From: Calditrichota bacterium
Lineage (GTDB): Bacteria; Zhuqueibacterota; Zhuqueibacteria; Zhuqueibacterales; Geothermadaptataceae
Direction of reading: 5' to 3'
Assembly: GCA_008501765.1 (NCBI GenBank)
Contig: QQUE01000007.1
Span: forward strand, 856,186-920,185
Length of the DNA: 64,000 nucleotides
A program made the translations under genes and the position numbers. The notes beneath the pieces were generated by a model. That model made no database searches, was not told where the DNA came from, and saw only the letters and a program-made list of their open reading frames with translations. Numbering within the stretch: position 1 is the stretch's first letter; each line of letters begins with the position of its first letter. This document shows positions 7,803 through 17,244 of the stretch, in pieces.

Positions 7803-9806
7803 ATGAGACCACTAAAAATTGGCGCTGCTGTTCTCAACCAAACCCCAATGGCATGGGACCGCAACCGGAAAAATATTTTGAAAGCCATAAAGCAGGCGAA
7901 AAAAGAAAAAATATCTATTCTCTGTTTGCCGGAATTATGCATAACCGGATATGGCTGCGAGGATATGTTCCACTCCAGGGGATTGCACGAAAGAGCCATT
8001 TCCGAGCTCTTTGAACTTGCAGCACAATGTACCGGTATCGTCGTTGCAGTGGGTTTGCCAATTTCATTGCACAATGGCATTTATAATACTGCCTGTCTCA
8101 TTGCGGATGGGAAAATTGTGGGTTTTGCTGCGAAACAATTTCTCGCCGGCGACGGCATACATTATGAAAACCGCTGGTTCAAAGCCTGGCCGGCTGGCAT
8201 CAATACCACCGTCCAAATAAACGACCAAACCTTTCCCATCGGTGATATATTTTTCGATTGCGGTGGTATAAAAATCGGATTTGAAATCTGCGAAGATGCC
8301 TGGGTAGGCAACCGTTCGGGTGGGCGACTCGCACAGTTTGGTGTCGATGTCATACTCAATCCCAGCGCCAGCCATTTTGCCTTTGGCAAACATGAAATCC
8401 GGCAAAGGTATGCTTTGGAAGGATCCCGGGCTTTTAATACGAGCTACGTTTATTGCAATTTGCTCGGTAACGAATCCGGCCGAACTATCTACGACGGCGG
8501 CTGTTTAATCGCCAGTGCCGGGAAAATGTTAGCCGCGGGTCCACTGTTTTCCTTTCACGATTTCAAACTCACCTCCGCAGTTATCGATATTGAATTGACG
8601 CGCCTGAATCAAGTAAGAATCAGCAGTTTCCAACCCAAACTCACAGATGTCGCCAACCGAATTTCTGTCGATTATAAAATCCAGGTATCGAAGGAAGCAA
8701 TTAGTCTACCCCTGAAAATTGAGTCGCAAATTAACTCGAAAGAAGAGGAATTTACCAGTTCAGTTACTTTGGGACTTTTTGATTATATGCGGAAAAGCCA
8801 CGCCAACGGTTTTGTAGTTTCCCTCAGCGGCGGGGCAGATTCTTCGGCTGTGGCTTGCCTGATTCACCTCATGATTGAAAGGGCGACTCAGGAGTTGGGT
8901 TTTTCCGGATTGAGCGAGAAACTGGCTTATCTACAAAATTCAAGACAAATTAATTCTATTAAAGAGTTAAAAAACAATCTTTTACTGTGTGTCTATCAGG
9001 CAACTCGCAATAGTTCGTCAATCACCAAAAACGCGGCAAAAAAACTTGCGGAGGCTTTGGATGCTACATTTTATGCGATCGAAATCGATGGATTGGTTGA
9101 AAGTTATAAAGAAATAATAGCAACCAGCATAGGTCGCGAACTTTCATGGGAAAAAGACGATATTGCATTACAGAATATTCAGGCCCGTGTTCGGGCACCC
9201 GGCGTTTGGTTGTTGGCTAATATTCGTGGCGCCCTTTTGCTTTCGACGAGCAACCGTTCCGAAGCGGCCGTCGGGTACGCGACCATGGACGGTGATACCA
9301 GCGGCGGGCTCTCGCCGATCGCCGGAATTGATAAAAATTACCTGCGCGAATGGCTTGTTTGGCTCGAAAAAACCGGCCCGAAAAATTCAGCGCCAATCCC
9401 GGCTCTGCGCTTTGTGAACGAACAGCAACCGACCGCTGAATTGCGTCCGTTAGGAAATAAACAAACCGATGAATCCGACCTCATGCCCTACGAAATTCTT
9501 GATACTATCGAACGGTCCGCCATTCGGGATAAACAAACACCCCTTGAAGCATATCAAATTTTGCGTCAGCGGTTTACTGCTTATACAGATATAAATTTGC
9601 TTTTGTGGACGGAGCGCTTCTTTAAATTGTGGGCGCGAAACCAGTGGAAACGGGAACGCTACGCTCCCTCGTTTCATCTGGATGATGAAAATCTCGATCC
9701 CAAGACCTGGTGCCGATTTCCAATTTTATCTGGAGGATTTGAAAAAGAACTGCAAGAATTGGCAGATTTTGCCGTCAAACCGACTAAAAAAAAGCCGGAG
9801 AAATAA
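7803..9806 (+). CDS. nadE: Glutamine-dependent NAD+ synthetase
   Basis: NadE amidates nicotinate adenine dinucleotide to NAD. This 667-residue version has an N-terminal nitrilase-fold glutaminase domain with the E-K-C triad visible (L-P-E-L-C, A-A-K-Q-F, F-E-I-C-E-D). The C-terminal ammonia-dependent synthetase domain has the ATP-binding loop [10 protein letters not shown] at about residue 340. The two-domain form does not depend on free ammonia. ATG 7803 was preferred over an upstream TTG (7761) because homology-like sequence begins right after it; the ribosome binding site is weak. Its stop codon overlaps the nrtR start by one base (TAATG), indicating translational coupling. Confidence 0.95.
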   Translation: MRPLKIGAAVLNQTPMAWDRNRKNILKAIKQAKKEKISILCLPELCITGYGCEDMFHSRGLHERAISELFELAAQCTGIVVAVGLPISLHNGIYNTACLIADGKIVGFAAKQFLAGDGIHYENRWFKAWPAGINTTVQINDQTFPIGDIFFDCGGIKIGFEICEDAWVGNRSGGRLAQFGVDVILNPSASHFAFGKHEIRQRYALEGSRAFNTSYVYCNLLGNESGRTIYDGGCLIASAGKMLAAGPLFSFHDFKLTSAVIDIELTRLNQVRISSFQPKLTDVANRISVDYKIQVSKEAISLPLKIESQINSKEEEFTSSVTLGLFDYMRKSHANGFVVSLSGGADSSAVACLIHLMIERATQELGFSGLSEKLAYLQNSRQINSIKELKNNLLLCVYQATRNSSSITKNAAKKLAEALDATFYAIEIDGLVESYKEIIATSIGRELSWEKDDIALQNIQARVRAPGVWLLANIRGALLLSTSNRSEAAVGYATMDGDTSGGLSPIAGIDKNYLREWLVWLEKTGPKNSAPIPALRFVNEQQPTAELRPLGNKQTDESDLMPYEILDTIERSAIRDKQTPLEAYQILRQRFTAYTDINLLLWTERFFKLWARNQWKRERYAPSFHLDDENLDPKTWCRFPILSGGFEKELQELADFAVKPTKKKPEK

Positions 9807-10495
9807 TGCCGTATACCTACGATTTTCCAAGGCCGAGTGTCACGGTGGATTGCATTGTTTTCGGTCTGGATAACAAAGAATTAAAAGTAGTGCTCATTCA
9901 GCGGAAAACATCTCCTTTCATCGATTCGTGGGCGTTGCCGGGAGGGTTTATCGGTGAAAATGAAGCCCTGGACAAAGCAGCAAAGCGGGAACTGGCCGAG
10001 GAAACCGGGCTCAAAAATATATTTCTCGAACAGCTATTTACATTTGGTGATCCGGGCCGCGATCCACGCGGACACACGATAACCGTCGCCTATTTTGGAT
10101 TGGTTTCATTGAATGAACATAATCCACGCGCGGCCTCAGATGCGAAAAAAGCAGGCTGGTTTTCTGTGAACAAGTTACCTGAGCTTGTTTTTGATCATGC
10201 CGCCATCCTGAAAATGGCGCTTGAGCGACTGAAAGGAAAAGTGCGGTATCAGCCGATTGGCTTTGAATTGCTGCCAAAAAGATTCACCCTGACCCAATTG
10301 CAACAACTTTACGAAACCATCCTCGAAAAAACTTTGGACAAGCGCAATTTTCGCAAGAAAATAATCCGGCTCGGCCTGCTTATCGATTTAAATGAAACCC
10401 AGCAGGATGTTGCACACAGGGCCGCACGGCTCTATAGTTTTGATGAAAAACGTTATCTGCAGTTGGTTGAGAACGGATTCATTTTTGAAGTTTAG
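9806..10495 (+). CDS. nrtR: NrtR-type Nudix transcriptional regulator of NAD metabolism
   Basis: This 229-residue protein has an N-terminal Nudix domain (about 1-150) followed by a C-terminal winged-helix segment (about 155-225), the NrtR layout. The Nudix box is intact: G-F-I-G-E-N-E, seven residues, then R-E-L-A-E-E-T-G-L. The domain could therefore still bind or hydrolyse ADP-ribose-like ligands. In characterised NrtRs the ligand releases the repressor from DNA. It is coupled to nadE and sits among pncB, nadE and pncA. The palindrome at 6114-6136 is the likely target. A plain ADP-ribose pyrophosphatase is less likely because of the C-terminal domain and context. Confidence 0.88.
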   Translation: MPYTYDFPRPSVTVDCIVFGLDNKELKVVLIQRKTSPFIDSWALPGGFIGENEALDKAAKRELAEETGLKNIFLEQLFTFGDPGRDPRGHTITVAYFGLVSLNEHNPRAASDAKKAGWFSVNKLPELVFDHAAILKMALERLKGKVRYQPIGFELLPKRFTLTQLQQLYETILEKTLDKRNFRKKIIRLGLLIDLNETQQDVAHRAARLYSFDEKRYLQLVENGFIFEV

Positions 10496-10616
10496 GCACA
10501 GGTATGATTAATTGGGTGAAAATTTTTGAGTAAGTCAACTCATGATTTCCATTTAATTGGTATGAAAGTATTCCCAGTGAAAGCAATTGCGAATGACGAA
10601 AATAATGAACGAACTT

Positions 10617-10752
10617 AACCTGAAATATTCATAAAGCGAAGTGGATGTGCCTGGCACTTAGTTGATTTTTATAAATTTAACTAAACAAAGTAGCTTTCAT
10701 AACTTGTGGAAGTGCCAGGCACATTTTTATCAGTTTATGAATAGACCAGGTT
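10617..10752 (-). repeat. Nested inverted-repeat element, family A, copy 2
   Basis: This 136-base element is in reverse orientation relative to the copy at 2465-2610 and nearly identical to it, lacking about 10 central bases. Inner arms ATGTGCCTGGCACTT and AAGTGCCAGGCACAT match perfectly as an inverted pair. Outer ends begin AACCTGAAATATTCATAAA and end in the complementary CAGGTT. It occupies most of the nrtR-pncA spacer, so the two genes may not be co-transcribed. Confidence 0.82.
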
Positions 10753-10863
10753 AAAAGTTTTACCTAAAACTTGACTAAATTTCTATTCTGCACTATGAGT
10801 TATTTTAGTTTATTTTCCTGATTCCTCGATTTGAAGGTTCTGCAAATAAAAAAGGAAAAACAT

Positions 10864-11478
10864 ATGCATGCACTTTTGCTTATCGATATTCAGAATGATT
10901 TTATTCCCGGCGGTGCTTTGGCGGTAAAAGAGGGTGATCAAATTGTGCCGCTTGCGAATTCACTACAAAAAAGTTTTAAATTAATAATCGCCACCCAGGA
11001 TTGGCACCCGCAAAACCATGGAAGTTTCGCTGCCAATCAGCCGGGAAAAAACATTGGTGAAATTATCCTTTTAAATGGTCTGGATCAAATTTTGTGGCCT
11101 GTCCATTGTGTGCAAAACACGCCGGGCGCAGCATTTCATCCCAATTTGAAGATGGATAAAATTAACCGCATCTTCCCCAAAGGGACGGACCCGGAAATTG
11201 ACAGTTATAGTGGATTTTTCGACAACGGCCATAAAAAGGACACAGGGTTGGCAAAATATCTCCAACAAAATGAGGTAAACGAAGTCTCAATTTGTGGACT
11301 CGCCACTGATTATTGTGTCAAATATACCGCTATCGATGCCGCAAATCTCGGCTTCAAAACCAATGTCATTATTGATGCCTGCCGCGGTGTTGAGCTCAAT
11401 CCCGGCGATATTGAAAAGGCGATTCGTGAAATGAAAGAAACAGGAGTGCAGATTATTGAAAGTAGTGCCGTCTTATAA
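10864..11478 (+). CDS. pncA: Nicotinamidase (pyrazinamidase)
   Basis: PncA deamidates nicotinamide to nicotinate, supplying PncB. The 204-residue isochorismatase-fold protein shows the catalytic D in L-I-D-I-Q-N-D-F, the metal-binding D-W-H-P...N-H-G-S-F segment, a lysine in F-P-K-G-T, and the nucleophilic cysteine in A-T-D-Y-C-V. ATG 10864 follows AAAAGGAAAAA, a good ribosome binding site, and gives the usual N terminus; a TTG at 10831 would add 11 residues. It completes the salvage route nicotinamide to nicotinate to NaMN. The adenylyltransferase (nadD) is not in this window. Confidence 0.94.
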   Translation: MHALLLIDIQNDFIPGGALAVKEGDQIVPLANSLQKSFKLIIATQDWHPQNHGSFAANQPGKNIGEIILLNGLDQILWPVHCVQNTPGAAFHPNLKMDKINRIFPKGTDPEIDSYSGFFDNGHKKDTGLAKYLQQNEVNEVSICGLATDYCVKYTAIDAANLGFKTNVIIDACRGVELNPGDIEKAIREMKETGVQIIESSAVL

Positions 11479-11542
11479 GTTATTGTTTGAAATTTCATGT
11501 GTCAAAGTATAAAAGTTTAATGAATTTAAGGGATGTGTGGCA

Positions 11543-12193
11543 GTGATTAATCGAGTTGCCCGGTGGGTACTGGCGCTAATATTTTTCGTAATCATCTTTA
11601 CTTTAGCAAGCAATATCTGGATTATAAGCCGGACAGATTCGTTGATTTATGAAATCGATGCCTACAATAAACTGCCACAAAACTCGACCGCCCTCGTACT
11701 GGGCACCTCCCGGTACCGTTCCAACGGCTCGCCGAATCCCTATTTTGACAATAGAATTCATGCCGCAGCTGATCTTTTTCAAAAGGGGAAAGTAAAAAAT
11801 TTACTTGTCAGCGGATCATCGGAGGAAATCTACTATAACGAACCGCGAACCATGCGCCAGGCATTGATAAAACAAGGTGTTCCAGACTCTGTTATTATTA
11901 TGGACCCCGGTGGATTTCGCACATTCACTTCCGTTTTGCGCGCACGCGAGGCCTTTAATATTGATACCCTCACTGTCATTTCGAACCGTTTTCACCTTTA
12001 CCGTGCATTATTTATCGCCCAGCAAAATAAAGTTGAAGCCATCGGCTATGCCTGCGAATATGTACCTCTGCGGACTTCATTTCTTACCCGAATACGGGAG
12101 ATTGTGGCGCGTCTGCGTGCAATCATTGATATCTATTTTTTCCACACCTCAGAAATGGATTTGACGAAACCTGAACCAGAAACTACTGAATAG
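11543..12193 (+). CDS. SanA/YdcF-like DUF218 membrane protein
   Basis: This protein of about 216 residues has one N-terminal transmembrane helix (about 8-28) and a DUF218 domain: L-V-L-G-T-S at the start of the domain, L-V-S-G in the middle, E-P-R-T-M and S-N-R-F-H-L-Y-R-A. It is closest in layout to SanA, an inner-membrane protein linked to envelope barrier function in enterobacteria; the biochemical role is not settled. GTG 11543 is spaced better from AAGGGA than the GTG at 11537. It stands alone between pncA and a serine hydrolase gene. Confidence 0.8.
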   Translation: MINRVARWVLALIFFVIIFTLASNIWIISRTDSLIYEIDAYNKLPQNSTALVLGTSRYRSNGSPNPYFDNRIHAAADLFQKGKVKNLLVSGSSEEIYYNEPRTMRQALIKQGVPDSVIIMDPGGFRTFTSVLRAREAFNIDTLTVISNRFHLYRALFIAQQNKVEAIGYACEYVPLRTSFLTRIREIVARLRAIIDIYFFHTSEMDLTKPEPETTE

Positions 12194-12295
12194 TGGTAAG
12201 TTTCGATTTTTAATATAGTTGTTTGTCAAGTCTTAATTTGTAGATTTGCAGTGCAAATTTTTAGCGAAGTAAATCAAAAGGGACGGAAGGTTATT

Positions 12296-13420
12296 ATGTA
12301 TCTAAAGTTCATTTTAAAAATCATGAAAACTACTGCGATTATGAGTTTTCTCACACTCATCGCTTCCAGCATGACAGCCCAAATCATCAAGCCGACGCCT
12401 GAAGCGCTGGCAAGTCTTGACCACCGAATTCAAGTGTACATGCATGAAAACAACATTCCAGGCGGGCTGATAGCCGTGGCTTCAGACGGGCGAATAATTC
12501 ACGTAAAAACCTACGGAATGGCCAATGTTGAGCTGGCCGTTCCCGTAATAGACAGCACTGTTTTTGAAATTGGCTCCATTAGCAAGCAGTTCGTTTCTGC
12601 AGTTATCATGCGGCTTGCGGAAGAAAACAAACTTGTAGTGGATGATCCAATTCATAAATATCTTCCCTATTTGCCAAGCGAATGGATCGGCGTGACAATT
12701 CGCCAACTGCTGACGCACACCTCGGGCATTCCTGATTACGAAGAAATACGCACTTACGATGTTTACCGTTTTCGACTCACACCGGAAGAAATCATTCGCA
12801 TCGCCCACTCCCGACCGATGGATTTTACGCCAGGCATGGGGCGGTATTACAGCAACACAGGCTACTTTTTGCTGAGCATGCTCATCGAGAGGATTGAAGG
12901 ACAACCACTCGGCCAGGTATTTCAAAATCGAATTTTCGGGCCTTTAAAAATGACGCAGACACGTCTCGCTGATCCCGAGGCAATAATTCGTCATCGAGCA
13001 GCGGGTTACTGGGTCAACAAAGCAGGCGAACTTATCAACCGGAACCCAACGGAGACCTCATCCACCCTCGGCGCCGGGGGGCTGCTCTCTTCCGTTTTCG
13101 ATCTGGTAAAATGGGATAAAGCGCTCAATTCCAATGAATTCCTCAATGCAGATTCAAAGAAAACAATGTGGACGCCGGTAATCTTGCCCAACGGTAAAAA
13201 TACGGAGTATGGTTTTGGATGGCGCGTTAGTCCATACAAAGGATTGCTCTCCCAGAGTCACGGTGGGCAAGTGGCTGGTTTCGTGGCCAATTTTGCACGA
13301 TTTCCCGAGCAAAAAGCCGTGATAATTGTATTTCTCAATCGTTACCGTGTTAGCAGCAACAGGATTAAATTAGCCGTACTGCACACTTTTATGCCAAGTT
13401 TGGGGCCTGTTCCGGACTAA
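12296..13420 (+). CDS. Secreted serine hydrolase of the class C beta-lactamase fold
   Basis: This 374-residue protein has a signal peptide (first ~30 residues, ending S-M-T-A-Q). The three family motifs are present: S-I-S-K (S-x-x-K, catalytic serine and lysine), Y-S-N (Y-x-N) and H-G-G (the K-T-G position). This combination is typical of esterase, D-aminopeptidase and penicillin-binding-like members rather than a dedicated antibiotic-hydrolysing enzyme. The start at 12296 follows ACGGAAGG; an upstream GTG (12251) would place the signal peptide internally. The substrate cannot be told from sequence. Confidence 0.88.
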   Translation: MYLKFILKIMKTTAIMSFLTLIASSMTAQIIKPTPEALASLDHRIQVYMHENNIPGGLIAVASDGRIIHVKTYGMANVELAVPVIDSTVFEIGSISKQFVSAVIMRLAEENKLVVDDPIHKYLPYLPSEWIGVTIRQLLTHTSGIPDYEEIRTYDVYRFRLTPEEIIRIAHSRPMDFTPGMGRYYSNTGYFLLSMLIERIEGQPLGQVFQNRIFGPLKMTQTRLADPEAIIRHRAAGYWVNKAGELINRNPTETSSTLGAGGLLSSVFDLVKWDKALNSNEFLNADSKKTMWTPVILPNGKNTEYGFGWRVSPYKGLLSQSHGGQVAGFVANFARFPEQKAVIIVFLNRYRVSSNRIKLAVLHTFMPSLGPVPD

Positions 13421-13537
13421 ATTTTTGTATTTATTTTACCCTCCAAAATAGAACTGCGATTCCGTTGTGCAAAATGAAAGATATTCAAAGATTCTCTATC
13501 GGTCCCGCCGCATTTGTCGCCGCGGTTTGCGTAATTT

Positions 13538-13615
13538 GCAATACTGGAATCTCCCTGAATCTGAGCTAATTGTCAGGAAGATCCGGGTATTTCACGCCGT
13601 GAAAACCAGGGTGAC
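13538..13615 (+). repeat. Dispersed repeat family B, copy 2
   Basis: From GCAATACTGG to CAGGGTGAC, this matches 2347-2422 over its whole length, with TATTTCACGCCGTGAAAA showing the palindrome TTTCACGCCGTGAAA more clearly than copy 1. The rest of the 13421-13883 spacer has no gene I can support; a decayed GC-richer patch lies around 13735-13765. Confidence 0.6.
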
Positions 13616-13883
13616 GCACAGATAAATTGCATAATATTTTGTGTGAGTTTTCTATTTTACACAACGGGTTAAAAAAATATGCTCTCCTCCCGGTTTAATG
13701 AATTTTTTTCTGACCTTCTCAGGGACGCCCTTTTCAGAGTAATTGCGCGGAAGGCAGGTCAAGTGCCATTAAATCAAAGAATTTAGTGCTCGCAAAAATG
13801 AATTTTATACGTACTATTCATTTATTTTTGTATTTTTAATACATACTATCCCATCTCATTATTTTGACCAAAGGAAGAATACA

Positions 13884-14690
13884 ATGGCGAAACATGATGA
13901 AAAACTGTGGGGGCAGCATACTATCCCATATCATAAAATTCAAAAATTTAAACTTGCTGACCTGAATCTCTCACTGTATCTGTCGGAGGATGAGATTAAG
14001 TTAGCGCATCATTATTCGTCCAGCGGTGCGCAGGCAACCACACGCCAGGATTCCGGAGAAAACGTCATCTGGAAACGATGGCCGGTTTCAGGCGAGGTTT
14101 CACATATTCAATTCGACCCGGTTCTCCCTGACCGGCCCCTGCTCGTCAAACCCGAATCATCGCTTTATTTATGGGTTAACTTTAAATCTAAATTCTTTGT
14201 CCGGATTCCAATCGCATTAAAAATATCCATGATTATAGGCAATAAATCAACCGAATTACTCGACATTCCAATCATCAAGTTATCAAATACATGGTTTGGA
14301 ACCTTTCAAAAGGGCGAGGTGTGCTACAGCATTTCATCCGGGTTTGGGGCTGATATTGAACCGGACAAGAGCAGACCATTTCTGGCCATCTGCCCGCTAA
14401 GGTTAAAAAATGATTCAAGAGAAAGCTTGCTGGTCGATAAAATTTGCATGCGTTCGGAACATTTCTCGTTATTTCAGAGTGATTCGCAACTTTGGACAGA
14501 TGAACTCACAATTATCTATAAAGGAAAAAATGAAACGAGCCAAATCAGTGTCTCCGGCAAACCCCCGAAACGCATATCAGGGGCAACTCTTGTCTCCAAA
14601 CCCCAGAAAATATTGAAAAAATCACTTTATGCACCGTCATTCTCATCGCAAAAAGATTTAGCCGGTCCAAAGGTTTTTGTTGATAAATAA
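13884..14690 (+). CDS. DUF432-like protein linked to a mechanosensitive channel
   Basis: This 268-residue soluble protein has no signal peptide and no predicted membrane segment. The middle region (W-K-R-W-P-V, then a long beta-rich stretch with P-E-S-S-L-Y-L-W-V-N) resembles DUF432, a family often found next to MscS channels; this match is from memory. AAGGAAG upstream supports ATG 13884. It ends nine bases before mscS and is the first of three genes transcribed together. A regulatory or assembly role for the channel is inferred from position only. Confidence 0.6.
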   Translation: MAKHDEKLWGQHTIPYHKIQKFKLADLNLSLYLSEDEIKLAHHYSSSGAQATTRQDSGENVIWKRWPVSGEVSHIQFDPVLPDRPLLVKPESSLYLWVNFKSKFFVRIPIALKISMIIGNKSTELLDIPIIKLSNTWFGTFQKGEVCYSISSGFGADIEPDKSRPFLAICPLRLKNDSRESLLVDKICMRSEHFSLFQSDSQLWTDELTIIYKGKNETSQISVSGKPPKRISGATLVSKPQKILKKSLYAPSFSSQKDLAGPKVFVDK

Positions 14691-14699
14691 GGAGCTTTC

Positions 14700-15551
14700 A
14701 TGGATATATTATTAGGAACCGACTTCGAAAAGTATCTAACCCAGGATTACCTGAGCCTGGTTCTGCGAATTCTATTTTGGATAATTATTGGACTGCCACT
14801 CGTGCACATCACGGGTAAATGGGTAAAAAAACTTTCCCTTAAAAACTTTTCAGCACAACAGTCGATGGTGTTTCACAAGATAATTTTATACACCGGTTAT
14901 GTCATAATACTTTTTTCAATTCTGAATATTTTCGGTTTGAAAATCGCGACACTACTTGGTGCTGCTGGCATCGTAGGTATCGCAGTGGGTTTTGCCTCGC
15001 AAACAAGCATATCGAATATTATCAGCGGGTGGTTCCTGATAGCTGAAAAACCATTTGAGGTTGAGGATGTCATTACCGTCGGAAGCACAAGTGGTGTCGT
15101 GCTGTCGATCGACATGCTTTCCATTAAACTCCGAACTTTTGACAATAAATATGTACGTATTCCCAACGAGACCATTATCAAAACCGAGGTAGTTAACATT
15201 ACACGTTTTCCAATTCGCCGTGTCGATCTCGAGATCGGTGTAGCCTATAAGGAAAATATTAGCCATGTGAAGGAAGTTTTAACATGCATTGCGAAAGATG
15301 ATCCACTTTGTTTAAATGAACCTGAACCATCGATCCTTTTTGCACGATTTGGAAACTCCGCTCTCGAATTTAATTTTCGGGTCTGGGCAGTAAAAGATGA
15401 CTGGCTCACTTTAAGAAACTCTATCATGGAAGAAATCAAAAAACGATTCGATGAGGAAGGAATCGAAATTCCATTTCCGCATGTTTCGCTTTATAGCGGC
15501 AGCGTTAGCAAACCCTTTCCCATCAGCATTACAAACCAGGAGAGTCCATAG
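14700..15551 (+). CDS. mscS: MscS-family small-conductance mechanosensitive channel
   Basis: This 283-residue inner-membrane protein has transmembrane helices at about 18-38, 58-80 and a pore-lining TM3 rich in G and A (L-L-G-A-A-G-I-V-G-I-A-V-G-F-A). A cytoplasmic beta domain follows (F-E-V-E-D-V-I-T-V-G, then I-R-R-V-D-L) and an alpha-beta C terminus. It releases solutes on hypo-osmotic shock in the characterised family. AAGGAGC precedes ATG 14700. It lies between DUF432 and corA with gaps of nine and two bases, a clear operon. Confidence 0.95.
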   Translation: MDILLGTDFEKYLTQDYLSLVLRILFWIIIGLPLVHITGKWVKKLSLKNFSAQQSMVFHKIILYTGYVIILFSILNIFGLKIATLLGAAGIVGIAVGFASQTSISNIISGWFLIAEKPFEVEDVITVGSTSGVVLSIDMLSIKLRTFDNKYVRIPNETIIKTEVVNITRFPIRRVDLEIGVAYKENISHVKEVLTCIAKDDPLCLNEPEPSILFARFGNSALEFNFRVWAVKDDWLTLRNSIMEEIKKRFDEEGIEIPFPHVSLYSGSVSKPFPISITNQESP

Positions 15552-15553
15552 AA

Positions 15554-16612
15554 ATGAATTTCAAAAGGAAGCGTTCCGAAAAAACCGGGCTATCTCCCGG
15601 CAGTTATGTATTTCTTGGCGAACAAAAAGTCGAAAAGACGCAATTGACTATTATGGATTATGATAGCCAGGTTTTTGAGTTCCGTGATTGTCAAAATATT
15701 GAAGAAGTATTTCCATATAAAGAAAAAGAAACGATAACATGGGTTAATCTGTATGGCTTGCATGAAACAGACAATTTGAAAAAGATCGGGGAGCACTTTA
15801 ATATTCATCCCTTAATAATCGAGGATATTCTCAACACCAAACACCGACCCAAAGTAGAAATATTTGAGGATTATGTATTCTGCACGATTAAATATATCCG
15901 CTATAACCCGGAAAGCGATGAACTTGAGATCGAACAGGTGAGCATAATTATGCTTGCCAATTTTATTTTCTGCTTCCAGGAACGCAAAGGAGATATATTT
16001 CGCCATCTACGTGAAAGAATACAAAACGCACGTGGCAGAATTCGCAAATCAGGCTCAGATTACCTGTGGTATACAATATTGGATATCATTGTTGATAATT
16101 ATTTTCTGGTGGTTGAGTCCATAAGCGACCGCATCGAAGAGCTCGAAGATGAAGTCGAAGCAGGTGAGACGGAGACGGTTCAATCGATCAACAATTTAAA
16201 ACGTGTGATTATCCGTTTGCGCAAAAATATTTGGCCTGTGAGAGAAATGTTAGGCAGCATATTGCGTGATGAATCGAGTTTTTTTAAAGATTCGACAATT
16301 CCATTTATCCGCGATCTGTATGATCACACAATCCATGTTCTTGAATCGGTTGAAACTTATCGGGAAATGATCACCGGGGTAATGGAGCTCCATAATTCTG
16401 CAATGAGTAATAAAATGAATGAAATAATGAAAGTGCTCACCATCATTGCGACCATTTTCATTCCGCTCACTTTCTTTGCGGGAATCTACGGAATGAACTT
16501 TGAATTTATGCCGGAACTCAAATGGCAGTGGGGCTATTTCGGATTGTTGGGATTTATGCTCATAATATTTTTATCGATGCTTTATTATTTCAAGAGAAAA
16601 AAATGGCTTTAG
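15554..16612 (+). CDS. corA: CorA-family magnesium/cobalt transporter
   Basis: This 352-residue protein has a large N-terminal cytoplasmic domain of alternating strands and long helices, and two C-terminal transmembrane helices (about 290-312 and 325-346). The signature Y-G-M-N-F lies at the end of the first helix. The charged C terminus (K-R-K-K-W-L) is also typical. CorA channels carry Mg2+ (and Co2+ or Ni2+) as pentamers. The start follows an AGGAG 11 bases upstream that lies inside the end of mscS. Co-expression with a mechanosensitive channel fits a role in ion balance under osmotic stress. Confidence 0.95.
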   Translation: MNFKRKRSEKTGLSPGSYVFLGEQKVEKTQLTIMDYDSQVFEFRDCQNIEEVFPYKEKETITWVNLYGLHETDNLKKIGEHFNIHPLIIEDILNTKHRPKVEIFEDYVFCTIKYIRYNPESDELEIEQVSIIMLANFIFCFQERKGDIFRHLRERIQNARGRIRKSGSDYLWYTILDIIVDNYFLVVESISDRIEELEDEVEAGETETVQSINNLKRVIIRLRKNIWPVREMLGSILRDESSFFKDSTIPFIRDLYDHTIHVLESVETYREMITGVMELHNSAMSNKMNEIMKVLTIIATIFIPLTFFAGIYGMNFEFMPELKWQWGYFGLLGFMLIIFLSMLYYFKRKKWL

Positions 16613-16748
16613 TCTGAACTATTTATAACTGGCAATAAATGCCTTGCACTTATACAATCTGGTTAATAATATCAAAAGTTCATTTATTTATTTATTTGCT
16701 TGCTTTGAGAGAATCAGCCAAGTGCCAGGGACATTGCTTTTACTTTAA
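16612..16748 (+). repeat. Nested inverted-repeat element, family A, divergent copy 3
   Basis: CTGAACTATTTATAAC, then ATGCCTTGCACTTATACAA and, after an AT-rich centre, AAGTGCCAGGGACAT correspond in order to the ends and arms of copies 1 and 2, with substitutions. It starts directly at the corA stop codon, so it may serve as that operon's 3' end structure. Confidence 0.6.
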
Positions 16749-17244
16749 TAAAAATGCGTAATAGTTATTTCGGTTGAAAATAATGTTTTGCATTACAGAA
16801 TATTGCAGGCAATGTACGAGTCCCGGTCAATTGATTGATCCTTGAAAGAAGTTGATTTTTGCCGGCTCAATTTTGCTGAAATTACCAAAGAAAAAAAATC
16901 GCAAACCGGCATCAGGTATGCTATATAAAACACAGTAACAATATTTATCTCATTATTGAACTGGCAGACTTCGAAATTCACCGGATATGCCATTTCAAAG
17001 TATCATACACCGCTAATCTTTAAAAGAGAAGTTGATTCACAACGTGAGTAACCGTGCTAATTGAGTTTGGTTTTTCTTTTTTAAATTCATTTTTTTTCAT
17101 AATTATAATTAATATTTTTTAATTCTGACAATCGAGAAAAAACCGTCGATTATCAATCACTGAAATTTTGTTTCTTCAGTGGATTCCATAAGAAATCTGG
17201 ATTCATTATTCATCTCACTTTAATCACTTTTACGAGGAGTTATT
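16749..17244. other. Gene-free AT-rich spacer
   Basis: No credible gene or RNA is seen in about 500 bases. A loose inverted pair GCCGG...CCGGC (16861-16915) flanks an AT-rich stretch. The last 30 bases contain ACGAGGAGT, the ribosome binding site of the following gene. Confidence 0.5.

Noticed and set aside
12296-13420. Antibiotic-resistance class C beta-lactamase
   Set aside because: The third motif is H-G-G rather than K-T-G and the overall pattern fits esterase or peptidase-type relatives, so a resistance role is not supported.
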